Positions 24,062 to 36,440 of a DNA stretch of 40,818 nucleotides are shown here, one piece after another. The notes below the pieces were generated by a model. The model was not told the origin of the DNA, did not search any database, and saw only the letters and a program-made list of their open reading frames with translations. Every line of letters starts with the position of its first letter. Position 1 is the first letter of the stretch. Both the position numbers and the translations under genes were made by a program. The stretch comes from Nephromyces sp. MM_2019. Taxonomy: Eukaryota; Apicomplexa; Aconoidasida; Nephromycida. The stretch lies in the NCBI GenBank assembly GCA_015657535.1, contig JADHZB010000171.1:1-40818 (forward strand), read 5' to 3'.

Positions 24062-24115
24062 ATACTAGTGCTACCCGGAAACAGATGAAACCAGTGCTAC
24101 CTGGAAACAGAATCT
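24062..24115. repeat. Tandem duplication of a 26-bp unit
   Basis: Two adjacent copies of MCTAGTGCTACCYGGAAACA-like sequence followed by GATGAA or GAATCT. Flanking ACCCAGCAAYA motifs on both sides (near 24048 and 24125) suggest an older, larger duplication. Confidence 0.7.
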
Positions 24116-27100
24116 ACTAACTCCACCCAGCAACACGAATTATTAGCTTCACCAAAATCCTATGTGCTTTAACGGTTGCAGCCTGGCCATGTAAACACAA
24201 TGACTGAAAATAACTTAACATTGAAGGAGCCAAGCAATTTTTTTATAGCCGTAGCAAACAGTATGTTTAAGCTTGAATGAATCATATTTATATTTTTGTG
24301 CGTTGGAGCTACAGAGTGTAATTGGAATTGAGTTTTTTGTTCATTGCTTCCGGGGAGTATCTTGTGAGACAGGGTAGAAATACCAAAGCTGGGTCAGTTT
24401 TACAGCCAAGACTCCATTTACACTATAACTCCATGAATTATTGCAATAGCGAAAATAGGATGAATGCATGATTTTATTCCCGCCGTAGCAATGTGCCGAT
24501 TCTCTGTATAAAATTTCGCAGTTAAATCGATGCCCTCATCATGATAAACCCATTTAGCATCGTCAACCGTCAATGGGTGCAGCAAAACGACAGGTTTCTA
24601 CCTGCTTAAGGCTGAACTGCTGTACATATCTGAAATTGCTACTTTTTGCAGGAGTAGTGAATTGACATGTGAAACAGTAAATGTAGGTCCTCTACGTGAT
24701 AGTTTCCCCTAAGTTAAGCGCAGATCCTCCATTTACGAAGTTTTAAGCTATTCTCCCCTAGCCTATTGCATGAACCCGCAATATTATCGCTTTAAAAAAT
24801 CTTTCAATTTAGACAAATAACATTATTATGAAGTAAGTAAAAATAATTTTTTGTTGAGTTCAGCGAGGTATCTAGTAGGAGGCAATATCTGCTGAAATTA
24901 GCTGAGCATATTGGGCTCATAAGTCATAAACTTACAACGACAAGGTTATAAAAAGTAGTAGTCCACTTGAATGTTCGAAGAGTGACTTCAATCTATTGAA
25001 TGCTAAGTAAAACTTCTATAAGTGATATGCTGGGTAAAGAGAATCCACAGGTAATCATAGAACAGGAAAGACTTATCATAAATATAATATATATGAGTAG
25101 GTGCTATAGTCGCGAACCCACAAGTTATACAGTGGTCAGCACCAATTCCGGTGGATAATCATGAGGATGGTTTGTATGCTATCTCCATACAACCACAGAA
25201 GTAATCACAGCAAGGAGAAATACTTTCATAATGACTGGATTTTATGTTCGCTTTTAATACTGATCGTTCATTATCATAGAGCGAGCTTTCTGCAAGTTAT
25301 ACAATTGCACAAGTAATAAATTATCATGGAAAGAGTGCGAATGGATGCCCAGAAGCATGCTCACTTTAACCATGAAGAAAATTGAATTGCGTAGCATTGC
25401 ATGCCATTTCACTCAATTTTTTTGCTAGGATTACTGCATATTCTAAGGTGCTCTTTTATGAGGTGGTGTTACCTGCATCATCCCTACAGATATGCACGTG
25501 CTCTTCTCAAAGTTGTCTGTATCAACCAAGCTCAAACGCGACCTAAATTAGAGTTTGCTGTCTTGAGCTCGCATGCAACTCATTGCCAAACATGAGGAGC
25601 ATTTTTGTAATAGGCTAAGCAATTTATGCTCTTTTAAATGAGCAGTAACGCAAAAGTACTCCAATTCATAAAATGCTATGTACCACAAGTAGCTGCGGTG
25701 AATATTTCTAGTTAAACTTGTTAACAACGTAAAGCGGCGCTACTTGCATTTCTCTAAAGAGGAGGAGTTGGTGCCACTAGCGATATTACATAAAGTTTCA
25801 AAGCTGATGAATAAGTAACTTAAACGTTGAATTATGGGATGCTTTTGAAAAAGAAGAGAGGAATTTGGTGGTGATGATGGGCGGAAGGATCAAGTGGAAG
25901 ATAAAGTAAAAAAACGATGAAACGATACTTAAACTGTGAGTCCATAGGCTAAACGTAACTTCCCAGGAAGAAAGCCGTTTTCACAATACGTACATGCCAC
26001 AGAGAAGAAGAGAGCAAGAGAGAGACATTGGCATTTTTAAGGTCATATTCATTATAAGTACCTTTTTTTACACTCAGTGAAGTCATAATTCGCAGAAGGA
26101 CAAAAAGTTTGCCTTCATAGATTTGCCCAAAAAGAGAAGAGCTTTACTTGTTAACTGGTCAGTTACAGGAGATGTGTGCGTGCATGAACTTCTAGGAGGT
26201 TTTAGGATTAGCAAAGTAAGAACCAGTTGGGGAAGCACTGGAAACAATTCAGCAAGTTTCATATGGAATGTATTCTAGCGTCCATCGGAAAAACTCTCTC
26301 TAATCAGTATGGGGAATGCCTGCCTTGCGGCATAGGGGCATAAAAAGTAGGCCAATTCTTACCACGCGTCAGGCTACCCTGTGATTTCCAGCTTCCACTC
26401 TGAGAATTTTGAACAGGCGAACGATTATTTAAAATAACGCTATAAAGGGGGAAAACGGATTATTTTAAAGGTAGTAATAATGAGCTAAGCTATTCTAAAC
26501 GTCTGTATGTTTTCAAGCGTGCTGATTAAATTTGCTCCGTGTCATCTCTGGGAAACACACAGGCTTTTATCAGAACTCTAACATGACGTTCGTGTACATT
26601 CGCAGTAACTGGTGCTGACTGAATTTCGCCTAAAAATACCGTTTCGTTCCCATTAGCGTTGCTGAGAAAGCATGAAAATAGCGAGTTGCAGCAAACTGAA
26701 ATGTATTTGAACTATCATTAAAATCTTGAGAGTAAAGCTTCTGGGATTGCAAGGCTGCCATCGGTATAAGCTTTCATGGAATGAACTTGCTCACCTGGCT
26801 ATAAAATTGTGATAAACTAAACTATGCTGAAAACAAGCAATTAAAAATGGTTCCTATATATGAAGCAATTTTTTTCAAAAAGGCAGGGAATCTCGTGGGC
26901 ACAGAACATTCACTCTTTGCGTAAACAATATAGGCTTGAGTGCCACCGTAATGAACGTCTCGTTTAGAGCACGAGCATTAGACCTATGCTCAAGAGATAT
27001 ACACGAGAAAACAAAAAAAATTACAGGAGATAGGCACTATCAGAAAGCGAGCAATGATATTTACTAGGGTTTACGAATTAGGGCTACTGAAATGTCTTAT

Positions 27101-27230
27101 GCATCTCAAAATGTTGAGTTATATGTGATGTGTTTATTGTGTGTGCTGTTTTGGCTATGTGTTGATTTTGTGAACACAAAAATTACGCTAGCTGCTTAAG
27201 ATATTTCCTTCTGTGAATAACGCGCGAATA

Positions 27231-27244
27231 ATCGCTCGAGCGAT
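27231..27244. repeat. Perfect 14-bp palindrome
   Basis: ATCGCTCGAGCGAT is its own reverse complement. It is unusually GC-rich for the surrounding AT-rich sequence. Confidence 0.9.
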
Positions 27245-28165
27245 AATGCCTTACTACGCGAGATATTTCATCAACCGTGCGCAAAATACTTGTTGTTGAG
27301 CAATATGAACTGGTTGTAGGTTATGCAGATCAATTATAGCCCCAAGCCTGGTACAAACCAAGAATTGATCCAAAAAACATTATCCAGATTATAAGAGGCA
27401 CTTATTTAGTACGAAAAAGGCTCATCAAACCAGGGTTATCTATCATTTCCCGCACTTACATACGATTTCGCATCTTCGTCAATTTTATTTCGGTATTTTT
27501 CTTTTTCACCTGAAGAAACAGAAAAAAAAACTGCATATTCGTATAGGCCAACAGTTCAAACGGCGTCATGCTAAGATATTTCTGCACATATATATAACAA
27601 AAAAAACCCCACAGGCTTTGAAGGAGTTTTATACAACGCTTGAGACAATTACTTATGGCACCCTGGAATACTGCACCCGGCAGATTACACAAAAAAAATG
27701 CGTTTATAAATGTATGGTTCATTAGATTAATTTTGTTTCACAGTGCAGCAATCCAATATTTTAGTTCGAAATGGAATCGCAAAAAAAACAATGTTATTCA
27801 CCTGTATAATCTTTTGCGTATACTGACTTAAATCACTCTCTTACCCATGCACACTAAATTAAATCACCCTCTTACATTTGAAACCTGCTTATATGTCGTG
27901 CAGATTCAAAATTCACCTAGTTGCTTAATCTGTGCTGAGCTCAGATTGCCAGTTTTCTTCAGAAAAAACTATCATTGCCATGAATTACCTTATTTTCCGC
28001 TCTAATATCAAAACAAACTTATGAGTTGATCAAGTAAAAAGACGCCGCATGTAAATCTTTAGGATCTTATGCTTGGGATTATCTACAGGTTGATACACTT
28101 ATATTATAAAATGAACAATTTAGAGTACAAATAAAATGGAAACGCATCAGCAGAAAAGCCTAGTA

Positions 28166-31019
28166 TTACTTATGGTTGCTAAAGCCCCATGAAATACCGT
28201 CTGGTTTTTCGGTAGCTCCACGATAATTCCCCCTTCCTAAGCCTCCACGATTTCGATGAATATACTGGGAATCTGCCTTATAATTTTTCATATTGTATGT
28301 GACTTCTTGACCCGAAAAATCGTCATGGTAAGAAGAAAAAGATCCATTCTGCTTGTTTCGATTCTCTGTAGTCCAGTTACAATAAAAGAGAGCAAAGCAT
28401 GAGATGAGTGAATATACTGCGTTGAGATAACAAAATATATTTTTCGTTAAAGGCCGATCGGTTTTACAAACAAAAAACCGTAAAATTTCTGCTGCTTTTT
28501 AAGAAAGCTTGTTTCCATCAATTTCGCTAGTCTAAAAAAAATTTGTGATAATCCATTTTAGGCATGAATTTCATTTTCTTGTAGCTTAGCGTTATAGACA
28601 GAGTTCTCATGAAAAAAAAAGCCTAAACGAAAACTCCAGAAAATTATGGGAAGGTGATTATGGCTTTATTGGAGTGTTAAAAGCCATTGAAAAAATACAA
28701 GCTGAAAAAATGAAGAAATGAAAACGCCATGTCAAACCTTTTCCTCTAGACGACCTCTGTTATACAAAAAAGGGCTGCTACAGTGCTTTTATCACGCCGT
28801 CTTATCACCAATAGTTCTGCTTACTCGGATATGATGCTGCATCGTCGTAAATAACACCGGAACTATCATCTTTCCAGGCGCGCATGCCAGAATGCCGATG
28901 ACCTTGCACTAGAGAATTCATTTTATTATTTTTTGAACCACCTCGATGGCCTCCCCTGAAATTATCCCCGTAACTTCGGTCATCGTAGCTCACCTGGAAT
29001 AGATTGTATTGGAACTAAAAATATTAGTACTTGTGAACCCATTGCTAAGAAATGACTTTAAAAAAAACCCTAGCAGAGAGATAAAAACTTGATACATGAT
29101 TGAATCCACTTGTTAAATTATTTACATTTATTTTTGAGAAACTATATTCATTTTTTAAGCAAATTAAAAGGATCGTCTTGAATTTCACAAAAGTATACCA
29201 TTGTGAGACTGCTTTTCGTTTTGCCAAGGCAGGGTCACGTTTTAAGAATGAAAAGCTGTTTTAGAGCCACTAAGATTCAAGATATAGCAGTTCAAACTAA
29301 GGCGATTCCCAAAAAAAGAGGTAGGATGCATGCCATCGTCAAATGGGTGATATATATTTGATGCACTGCTGCTACTACTTGAGTCTTAAAATCGGCAAAA
29401 AAAGGCTGTTTTTTTACCAAATCATAGATTGAATTTTTAAGCAATTTTTTGGTATCTAGTCTTATAGAAATGAAAGAAAAGGCTCTTCTTTCAACAATTT
29501 TTTTTATATTTCAAACTTTCTATGTAACCGTTGGGTAAATATTTTTCGAGCTGACTTAGTTACTGCACACGTCAATATTGTTTCTTATGGATTTCTCCTC
29601 AAAAAAAAACAACTGCAATATACAGAAATTTTAAGTAACACGTACCATTTGGGTGCTGTTCCTTTCGCTGTCCCCCCCGCTTTTATAGAAATCGCCTATG
29701 CTTCCACCACCTTTACTTCTACCACTAGGACTTCCGCCATTGCCGCTCGAAGTTTGGTAGATGATGTTCTTTCGGCCTTTATCCGAATGATTGTATCTCC
29801 TGTTTCTTCCAGGGTATGAGCCAGGGTGCATATACCTCCCTCCTCGCTTCTCAGCCCCGTATTGATAATGAAGTTGCCTTTCTGCTGGAAAGTATTTTTT
29901 TTCCTTTAGGTCCACTCCGCATTCGCTTGCTAAGCCTCTCAAAACTCTCGCTGGTAATAGCTTCTGAAACTGGTCGTCTATCTTGATGCAGTAAAGGATG
30001 GAGCGTTCTTCCAAAGAGATGCTTGGATGTTTTATATATTCTTGGGCAGGTTTTCCTTGTGTAATATTCCTGTTATTGTCTCGCTCATCCTCGCTGTGCT
30101 TGGTCAGGCATCTCCTAGTCTCATCAAACAAGAAAACTTCATTCGTTGGCTTAGAAGCTGAGCCAGTATCTATGAGATTGAGAAAGGTATGATTAACCAT
30201 AAGGGGGAAACAATAGTGGAATTCATTGCCCTTTTCATATGGGGGGGCTGGAATTTTTTTATTTTTTGGAGATTTCGTCAATAAGGTGTCACCAGAGGGC
30301 AGTATTTTATCAACTTTCACGAGCTCCGTGCGTGATTCCAAGGATCTATAATAGAAAGTGAATAAAACTGCATAAAGCCTTATTGTAGTCGGTATTTTTT
30401 TGAGCTTGAGTATATATAAGAGTCAATATTAATGGTATCGATACTGCTTTAACTATGTTGGCTAAAAACAGGATATGTACACTGCTTGGGTAGTTCTGCT
30501 TATAGCAAGGAAGCGGACAACATATTCTAATCCTACATGAAATTGTTTGTATAGAAGATATAATGTTGACATGAATACTTAAGTATTCTTCCTAAAAAAT
30601 AATCCCTGGGCAGGGAAAGCAAGCGGCGTTATATTAGATAGTACTATAGCTCTAATAGGGGAATAAATTGAAATTTTGAAAGATATTCCTGAGCATTGAT
30701 ATAACCTCTTTTTAAGATGACTCCGTGAGCAGCTAAATGCGGGTACTTCGTCTGCATGCTTGCAATGCAATAAATAGGTTACTCTTTGTGGCAGGAATTT
30801 ATATATTTCATTACAAGTAGCAATCCACCCTCATCAAACTTTTATATTTAAACGTAGAAATAACTCTTAAACAGATCGCAGTATGCTAGCACAATCAAAA
30901 TATTTACGAAATAATTATCCTTTATATGGCGGTACTCACTTTTTAGGCTCCACAGTGTCATAGTCAACAAAAGCTCCGGATTTCAAAATTGGGGGTAAAC
31001 TGATGCTGCGGACTCGCAT
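28166..31019 (-). CDS. Unrecognised protein with RGG/Tyr-rich C-terminal half, four exons
   Basis: Exons on minus: 31019-30940, 30345-29646, 28993-28825, 28365-28166. Donors are GTGAGT, GTACGT and GTAAGC; acceptors are TATAG, TTCCAG and CTACAG. Phases 2, 0 and 1 agree, giving 382 codons and a TAA stop. The ATG is the first after an in-frame TAA. Residues 1 to about 190 look folded (starts MRVRSISLPPILKSG; later PARVLRGLASECGVDL). After about residue 190 the chain is low-complexity and rich in Gly, Arg, Tyr, Ser and Asn (RNRRYNHSDKGRKN, NFRGGHRGGSKNN, RNRGGLGRGNYRG). Such RGG/YG tails are common in RNA-binding and granule proteins, so an RNA-related role is an inference only; I see no RRM, KH or DEAD motif. 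Reading through the third exon's donor would give a chain ending NYW and lacking the last exon. The introns (459-652 nt) lack the CA/TG tracts seen in the other two genes. Confidence 0.72.
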
Positions 31020-34000
31020 CTTCCATACCCATTAAAGTTCCACCTTTTCAATAATTTGTATTTCTTCCAATTGCTTCGACTAAAATTCTATTAAACTATA
31101 TGGCATGGCTACAATACTTTCAGGTGCACAATTAAACTCCCAATTAGTCTAAATATAAGCCACACAATACTTTACCTAATTTGAAAATAAAAATTGTAGA
31201 GTAAAAAAAATGCTGATAAGTCTCCTATGCTTGAGTAATCATTCTGACGGGAATATATGTACGGGAAAATTTTGATTTTATTCATAAAATTTGACAGCAG
31301 AACGCGTCATTTTGAATTGAGTTTTCTAGGCACTGTTTTATCGGTGTTAAAAAAAATATATTAAAAAAAATTCACTTGCTAAAACTGGAATATCCCAGTA
31401 AGGAAAAAAGTTTGAAAAAGCCTCAAAGTTACGAGCACGCTGTCTTGAGTATTGGCGCTTCTAAGCGTACACTCGTTAATAAAATTGGAAAAATTTTATC
31501 TTTTAGAATGAGTTTTTTGCACTTACTCTTTGATTCCCCTTGCATTACATATACATAAAACATTGGGGTAATGAAGCACCAAGCAATTAGCTCTAAGGTT
31601 GCACAAGAAAATGAAACTTTGGAAAATAAACGGTCAAAAAATTATCGTGTGCATATAAAAACGCTAATCAAGTAATGTCTACGCCTATTCAGATGAGTTT
31701 TTCAGAGCAAATGAGGGATTGTGCATCATCTCGCAATCATGGGATTTAATTTACGGCAAAAAAAGAGGCACTAATTTACAGAGGAGCGTACTAGAAAACA
31801 ATAAATATACTTCTACAGCTTCATATTTCTATCATTAGAATTTGCGTGCTACAAAAATTTTTAGCAAGAAAGTATAAAAAAAATCGTAAATTCAAGGGAA
31901 AAATACAGGAAGCACAAGGTTCCTGTATGAAACTCAGCATGGAGAACTGGCATTTCCCGCATGGAAAATTTCTTTTCCCACGACGCTGCCGTGCAAATTT
32001 TAAAAAGCAAAGTTTCTTGCACTACTCTGCAATCTAGTAAAAGCCATTAAGACAAAACAAATTCTTATCCGAATCATGAACATTGGATTAAGCGGCGTAT
32101 TTTCGGTTGTGGGACTTGGTACTACTCAGGTTGCTTGCCTTGAAAGATTTTTTGGTTCTTCCAAAATCAGGAGACGAGGTACTTTAAAAAATAAAAATTA
32201 AAAACTCCTTGCTTTATCTATAGATATGAAAGACGCAGATGCTCCTTCTGTTTTACATAAAGCTCTTCTGTAGCCTTGCGATATTTCAATAATATCAAGT
32301 ATAAAAAAAAATAAGGAGATTCAGAGCAGAACGCCTGCCGCAAAAGAAGGGAAGCAAGAACAAGACGCTAAGCCAATAGCAAAAAAAATTCAGCTAAAAA
32401 TTGAACACTTAATCTGGCTTTGAAGAATAAACTCGTTTGTCTCCTATGATTACAGAAGAAAATATACTTTTGGCCTTAATTCACGACATCAAAATTAATC
32501 TCAGGTTTTCTACATCATACAAAAATTCCGCGTGAAAGTCTCTTTTTCTTAGACTTTTGTGGCCTTGGGCTGTACGTACACTCCAATAGATGCTTCACCT
32601 TAATCCTAGTACTTTTTGGTCGCCAAAAAAAAAAAAAGTCAGTTTTTTTCGCACAGCATTAAAAATATTTTTTTAGTATGTGGTATTTTTCCGGAGAAAA
32701 TCGATTGTAGAAAGTTCTGGAAGTACGCGGTAACCGACGGAATAAAGGAATTTCCTTGGGTGTGCACGTATGAAAGTTTAAGGAAAGACAATAGCTATTC
32801 TTTAGTGGCTTAAGCCTCTATGTACACTTCTGCATGTGGCTGTCTAGCCCTACCTTCCGGGAAACTAGCACTGTTTCATCGTGACATCGTAACTACTTTT
32901 TGTTGGGACCACTAAAGCTGCAAAGAAAAAGTTACTGCAGCGAACAAGCGACGGTTTATGCGTGTGGAATTGCATTTTTGTAATTTTGCATTAACTAGTA
33001 TGTATAAAATGATTTTTTGATAGAGTCCGCGGAGGAGAAATTGGTACAGTATCACTTACTTGCATAGAAAATTGCTAAACTTATCAAGAGAAGTGTATTG
33101 TAGCAGAACACTGGGGGGGTGGTTAGATCGCTGCTCATTTTGTATAGCTTTCCTTATTTAGAGGGGTACTACGTACTCAGTTGCTCTATCTTAGATACAT
33201 AAAGGCCTATCTTAAGTATCTGCGCCTATAGCTGCAAACTGAAACTCACATCTATTGAACACTAAAAGAAAGAAGGCAGGTTGGAGGAAAAGAAAGAAAA
33301 CGCACAATAGCTGGTCTGGCTAGCTTTTTTTTGGCTTAGAAATGTAAGCATGCATACGCCTGAGCATAGTTGTATACTAAGCTGTAAAAGAAGCAGATCC
33401 TGGAGGGAAACATACTACTAATAGATAATAATAGCACACTGCGTTACTGGATAATATGCGTCTTTGAGTACTTAACAGTGCTTTTTATCAGTCTTTTTCT
33501 ACAAAAAAAATGGTAAGATTTCCCTCATGGTGGTGTTCTTTGCCTGGTTTCCACGTAAAGTAAAGTACATGATTCCTTTACTCTAAGCTCATAGCCGTTG
33601 AGCACTTTGATCTAAAGCATAACAAGAAGGTAATTTGCAAGATTAGGGGTGTTCATCAATTAGGCAAAAGTTGAATATACTAGGAATAAAGCAGGGTATC
33701 CATGTTTAGCTTATTACTCTACTTTACTTTAGCAAGTGACTAGCTGCTACATAAACCTTTCTTTTTCTACGAAACGCAAATCGTCACTATGCTTTATGAT
33801 AGGCATACACAATAAAAAGAAGCACGTTGGAATGGAATAGCAGTATTATCTGGTAAGTTATCTTCTCAGTGAATTACCTCTTACCCAATTAAGGATGGCT
33901 AAGAAGCTCACAGAAGCCAATACTGCTATTCTTTGCAGGCATGAGCAAGCATAGGAAGATGCTAAATTTTTTTTTAAAACCATTTGTGTGCATTCGTAAT

Positions 34001-34569
34001 ATTTTAAGACTTTTCTGCATAAAAAACTCGCTTAACTCAAGAATATCTAAAATGGCTAAAGTTTTCAAGAAGCATTACTAGTAAATAAAACAATATATAA
34101 CTTGAGTTTTGAAAGCTCCCCCTCAGGGCGTAAGCAAATGGAAAGGGAAGGAATGGTAAACTTGCAAGCTTGTGAAACTAGGAAATATTAAAACATACAA
34201 ACAAAACTATGAAAATAAAATTATTTTGAATGTAATTCCAGTTGTGGTTTTATAGTTTATGCTAAACGTGGAAAACAGCGCTTTGCCACGCCGTTTGTTT
34301 TCGAATGGAACTTAGAATCTTCCTTCTTATTCATACCAAACAGCATGGTCATAAAACTTGGTTAGAATAAAAAAATTCCTACTCCTTTTTGCAAGCTCTA
34401 CCCAGCGAATTGCCATAAAGTCCCAAGCTTTTGTAATACTAAATGTGTGTATAAGGTTAGTACTTAAGACTTCGCGAAATAGTCTTCTGAGATGGCTTTT
34501 CTCAGCTACCCTTGTGAGCATGCAAGAGTGCTTTTTTCTTTACGTCAATTTTTTCTCCTTGAACGGCAG
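31020..34569. other. Region without supported genes
   Basis: Plus-strand frames at 31376-31558, 31846-32037 and 32616-32813 are basic and follow one another, but each is of chance length and I could not link them by phased introns. A strong pyrimidine-TTTAG site precedes the last at about 32675. Confidence 0.4.
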
Positions 34570-35349
34570 ATGCAGAATGTAGCATATATACCGCCAGGAG
34601 CACCTCTAGATGCCCCTCTTCGGAGACGATTTCAGTATAAAGAGCTTTCTCACTTTTTTCGGTGGGTACCACTTTGCATATGTTTCTCGCTTCTTACAGA
34701 GATATAAAAACCTAAAAATTCCTTCAACAGGATAGTGGCAGCCGCGCTTCTTCAAGTATTTCCTTACTTTCCGCATATTGTACGCCGGAAAAACACTGTG
34801 GGAGCAACGTCTTCTATATATACTTGGAGATGGCGAAATATGAATAATCCCCACTGAAAATTAGCAATGAATTTAATCATGAGGGGTTTAAGAAAACTTT
34901 CAAAATGGTTCATCCTACGATAAGAATAGCAGAGAGACCCTTTCTCTAGACGACGCTACTTTTCCGCTTGTGTGTTGCAACATAATCGCATCGTCTACAG
35001 GATTTTGACGGGCTTCACTAGTAGCTCAAAATCTGTAGTTCCATCAACTGTTGAAGTATTATTTCAGCTAAGTTTACTTCCCGATAGACGCTCTCAAAAT
35101 AACCATGATTCTTGTACCGGTGGTATGCGTTATATATCCAAGAAAGACGTTAAGAATCGTAGAAAACAGCAAGTTCTTACTATTTTACCTCACTGGTATG
35201 CCTGTCAATTACTTTACCAAGACTCGCGCACACAAAGCGAAAGAGGAGGGGAAGAAAGTCTTGACTGGGCTATAGCAGATAAGCCTCCCACGAAAAATCC
35301 ACCATGCTTATATTTCAGCGTGAATGAAGTTCGCTGTCGATGGACCTGA
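34570..35349 (+). CDS. Possible two-exon plus-strand gene, function unknown
   Basis: A long pyrimidine tract and CAG precede an ATG at 34570 that opens 32 codons (MQNVAYIPPGAPLDAPLRRR) ending at a TGG|GTACC donor at 34665. A second open stretch, 34933-35349, follows an ATAGCAG acceptor in the same phase and runs 138 codons to TGA (contains KKDVKNRRKQQ and near the end LYFSVNEVRCRWT). Together they would encode about 170 residues. At this AT content a 140-codon open frame can occur by chance about once in a window this size, and the opposite strand is also open at 34606-34854. No family is recognised. A perfect inverted repeat begins 35 nt after the stop. Confidence 0.25.
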
Positions 35350-35383
35350 GTAGACAGCAGCATCACCATCTAAAGAAATCCTT

Positions 35384-35434
35384 GCCGTTAGCCTGTTGCA
35401 AAATACACCGTGTCTCAAGCAACAGGCTAACGGC
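35384..35434. repeat. Perfect 16-bp inverted repeat (hairpin)
   Basis: Left arm GCCGTTAGCCTGTTGC (35384-35399) and its exact reverse complement (35419-35434) flank a 19-nt loop; a T-G and a T-A pair extend the stem to about 18. It lies 35 nt after the stop of the possible plus-strand gene. No flanking target-site duplication was seen. Confidence 0.95.
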
Positions 35435-35930
35435 GAAAGGCGTGTAAATCCATTATTCTCCAAAATTTATTGCGAAAAAATCGCATGTAGATAATCTTCC
35501 AGCAGGTTTAAAAGGGGTTAAAATAAAAGACAAAGTAAGGCATTACCTTCAAAAGCTAGAGGAGGAAGTGTATAATTCAATGTGAGAAACCAGGAATTAC
35601 AGAAAAGTTCACATTCTTACGATTTTGTGATTGTTTCCTGCAAAGCAAGACATGTGACAGAGCCAAGTATGTAGCATGATAGGCTAAAAGGATGCAAAGG
35701 TGCAAATCACTCATTTTGCTAGGAATTTCATCTTTATGGTAATGAGGGTGGAGGCCCTAAAGAAAAACTCCTCGGAGTATTATCATTCGGCCAGGAAGTG
35801 GGCATGATAGAAGGTGATTTTTTGTGGAGCAGTCCAAGAATCGAAAGTATATTTGGTAAGACGATTTCGCCATTCGCTTGTAAGAGGAGACAAAAAAAAC
35901 AGAAAATTTGGGGAAAAAAAGGATATTTAA
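35435..35930. other. No feature seen
   Basis: Mixed AT-rich sequence between the inverted repeat and the next tandem array. No open frame or repeat was recognised. Confidence 0.5.
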
Positions 35931-35934
35931 TATT

Positions 35935-36070
35935 TCATCAAGTTTTCAATAGAAGCTTCATCTTCATCAAATTATGAGTAGCATCTTCATCAAATTTTGA
36001 GTAGAATCTTTCTCTTCATCAAGTTCTAAGTAGAATCCTCATCTTTAATGAGGAAAGCGCATCTTCATGA
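35935..36070. repeat. TTCATCAA minisatellite
   Basis: Four to five diverged units of 23-30 bp carry TTCATCAARTT followed by TRAGTAGAATC or AATAGAAGCTTC. The array ends at the ATG of the possible small basic ORF. Confidence 0.85.
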
Positions 36071-36357
36071 ATAGAAAAGATAAAGACGGAGCAATAACGG
36101 CACAAGAGAAAATCAGCTATAAAAAAAGCAAAGGAAATGAGCAATTTTCGTTTCAGAGAAAAGCAGTAACCACAAGGAACTGCACGTATAATCTTGGCAG
36201 AAAGTTTGGAGCTGATATCACACGTTCTTTGCAGGCAAAAATAAAAATGAAGCGTCTATCATCAGCCGTATCGGAGCATTTCCCACGTCTCCTTCGGAAT
36301 TATAATTCACGCATCAGGGTATACTCCAAAGAGGTTCTTTTAAAGCTTAGCAGATGA
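36067..36357 (+). CDS. Possible small basic protein, single exon
   Basis: An ATG with an in-frame TGA a few codons upstream opens 96 codons ending in TGA. The product is strongly basic (MNRKDKDGAITAQEKISYKK; later KIKMKRLSSAV), with no signal peptide or membrane segment. It sits between two tandem arrays (35935-36070 and 36441-36630). Open frames of this length are expected by chance several times in the window, so only its composition and good ATG speak for it. Confidence 0.18.
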   Translation: MNRKDKDGAITAQEKISYKKSKGNEQFSFQRKAVTTRNCTYNLGRKFGADITRSLQAKIKMKRLSSAVSEHFPRLLRNYNSRIRVYSKEVLLKLSR

Positions 36358-36440
36358 GAATCTGCGATATTTCTTCTCCTCAGAAAACTCTTCAGAATAC
36401 TTGAGTGACGAGCGACTTATTGACACGCAGAGGGAGAGGG

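Larger units (their letters stand above)
21251..28165. other. Gene-poor core, no supported gene
   Basis: Apart from the islands and duplications listed separately, about 6.9 kb shows only chance-length frames; the longest, 21462-21872 on minus, has 136 codons with no recognisable domain. CA/TG runs here do not exceed about four or five units. Confidence 0.45.
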
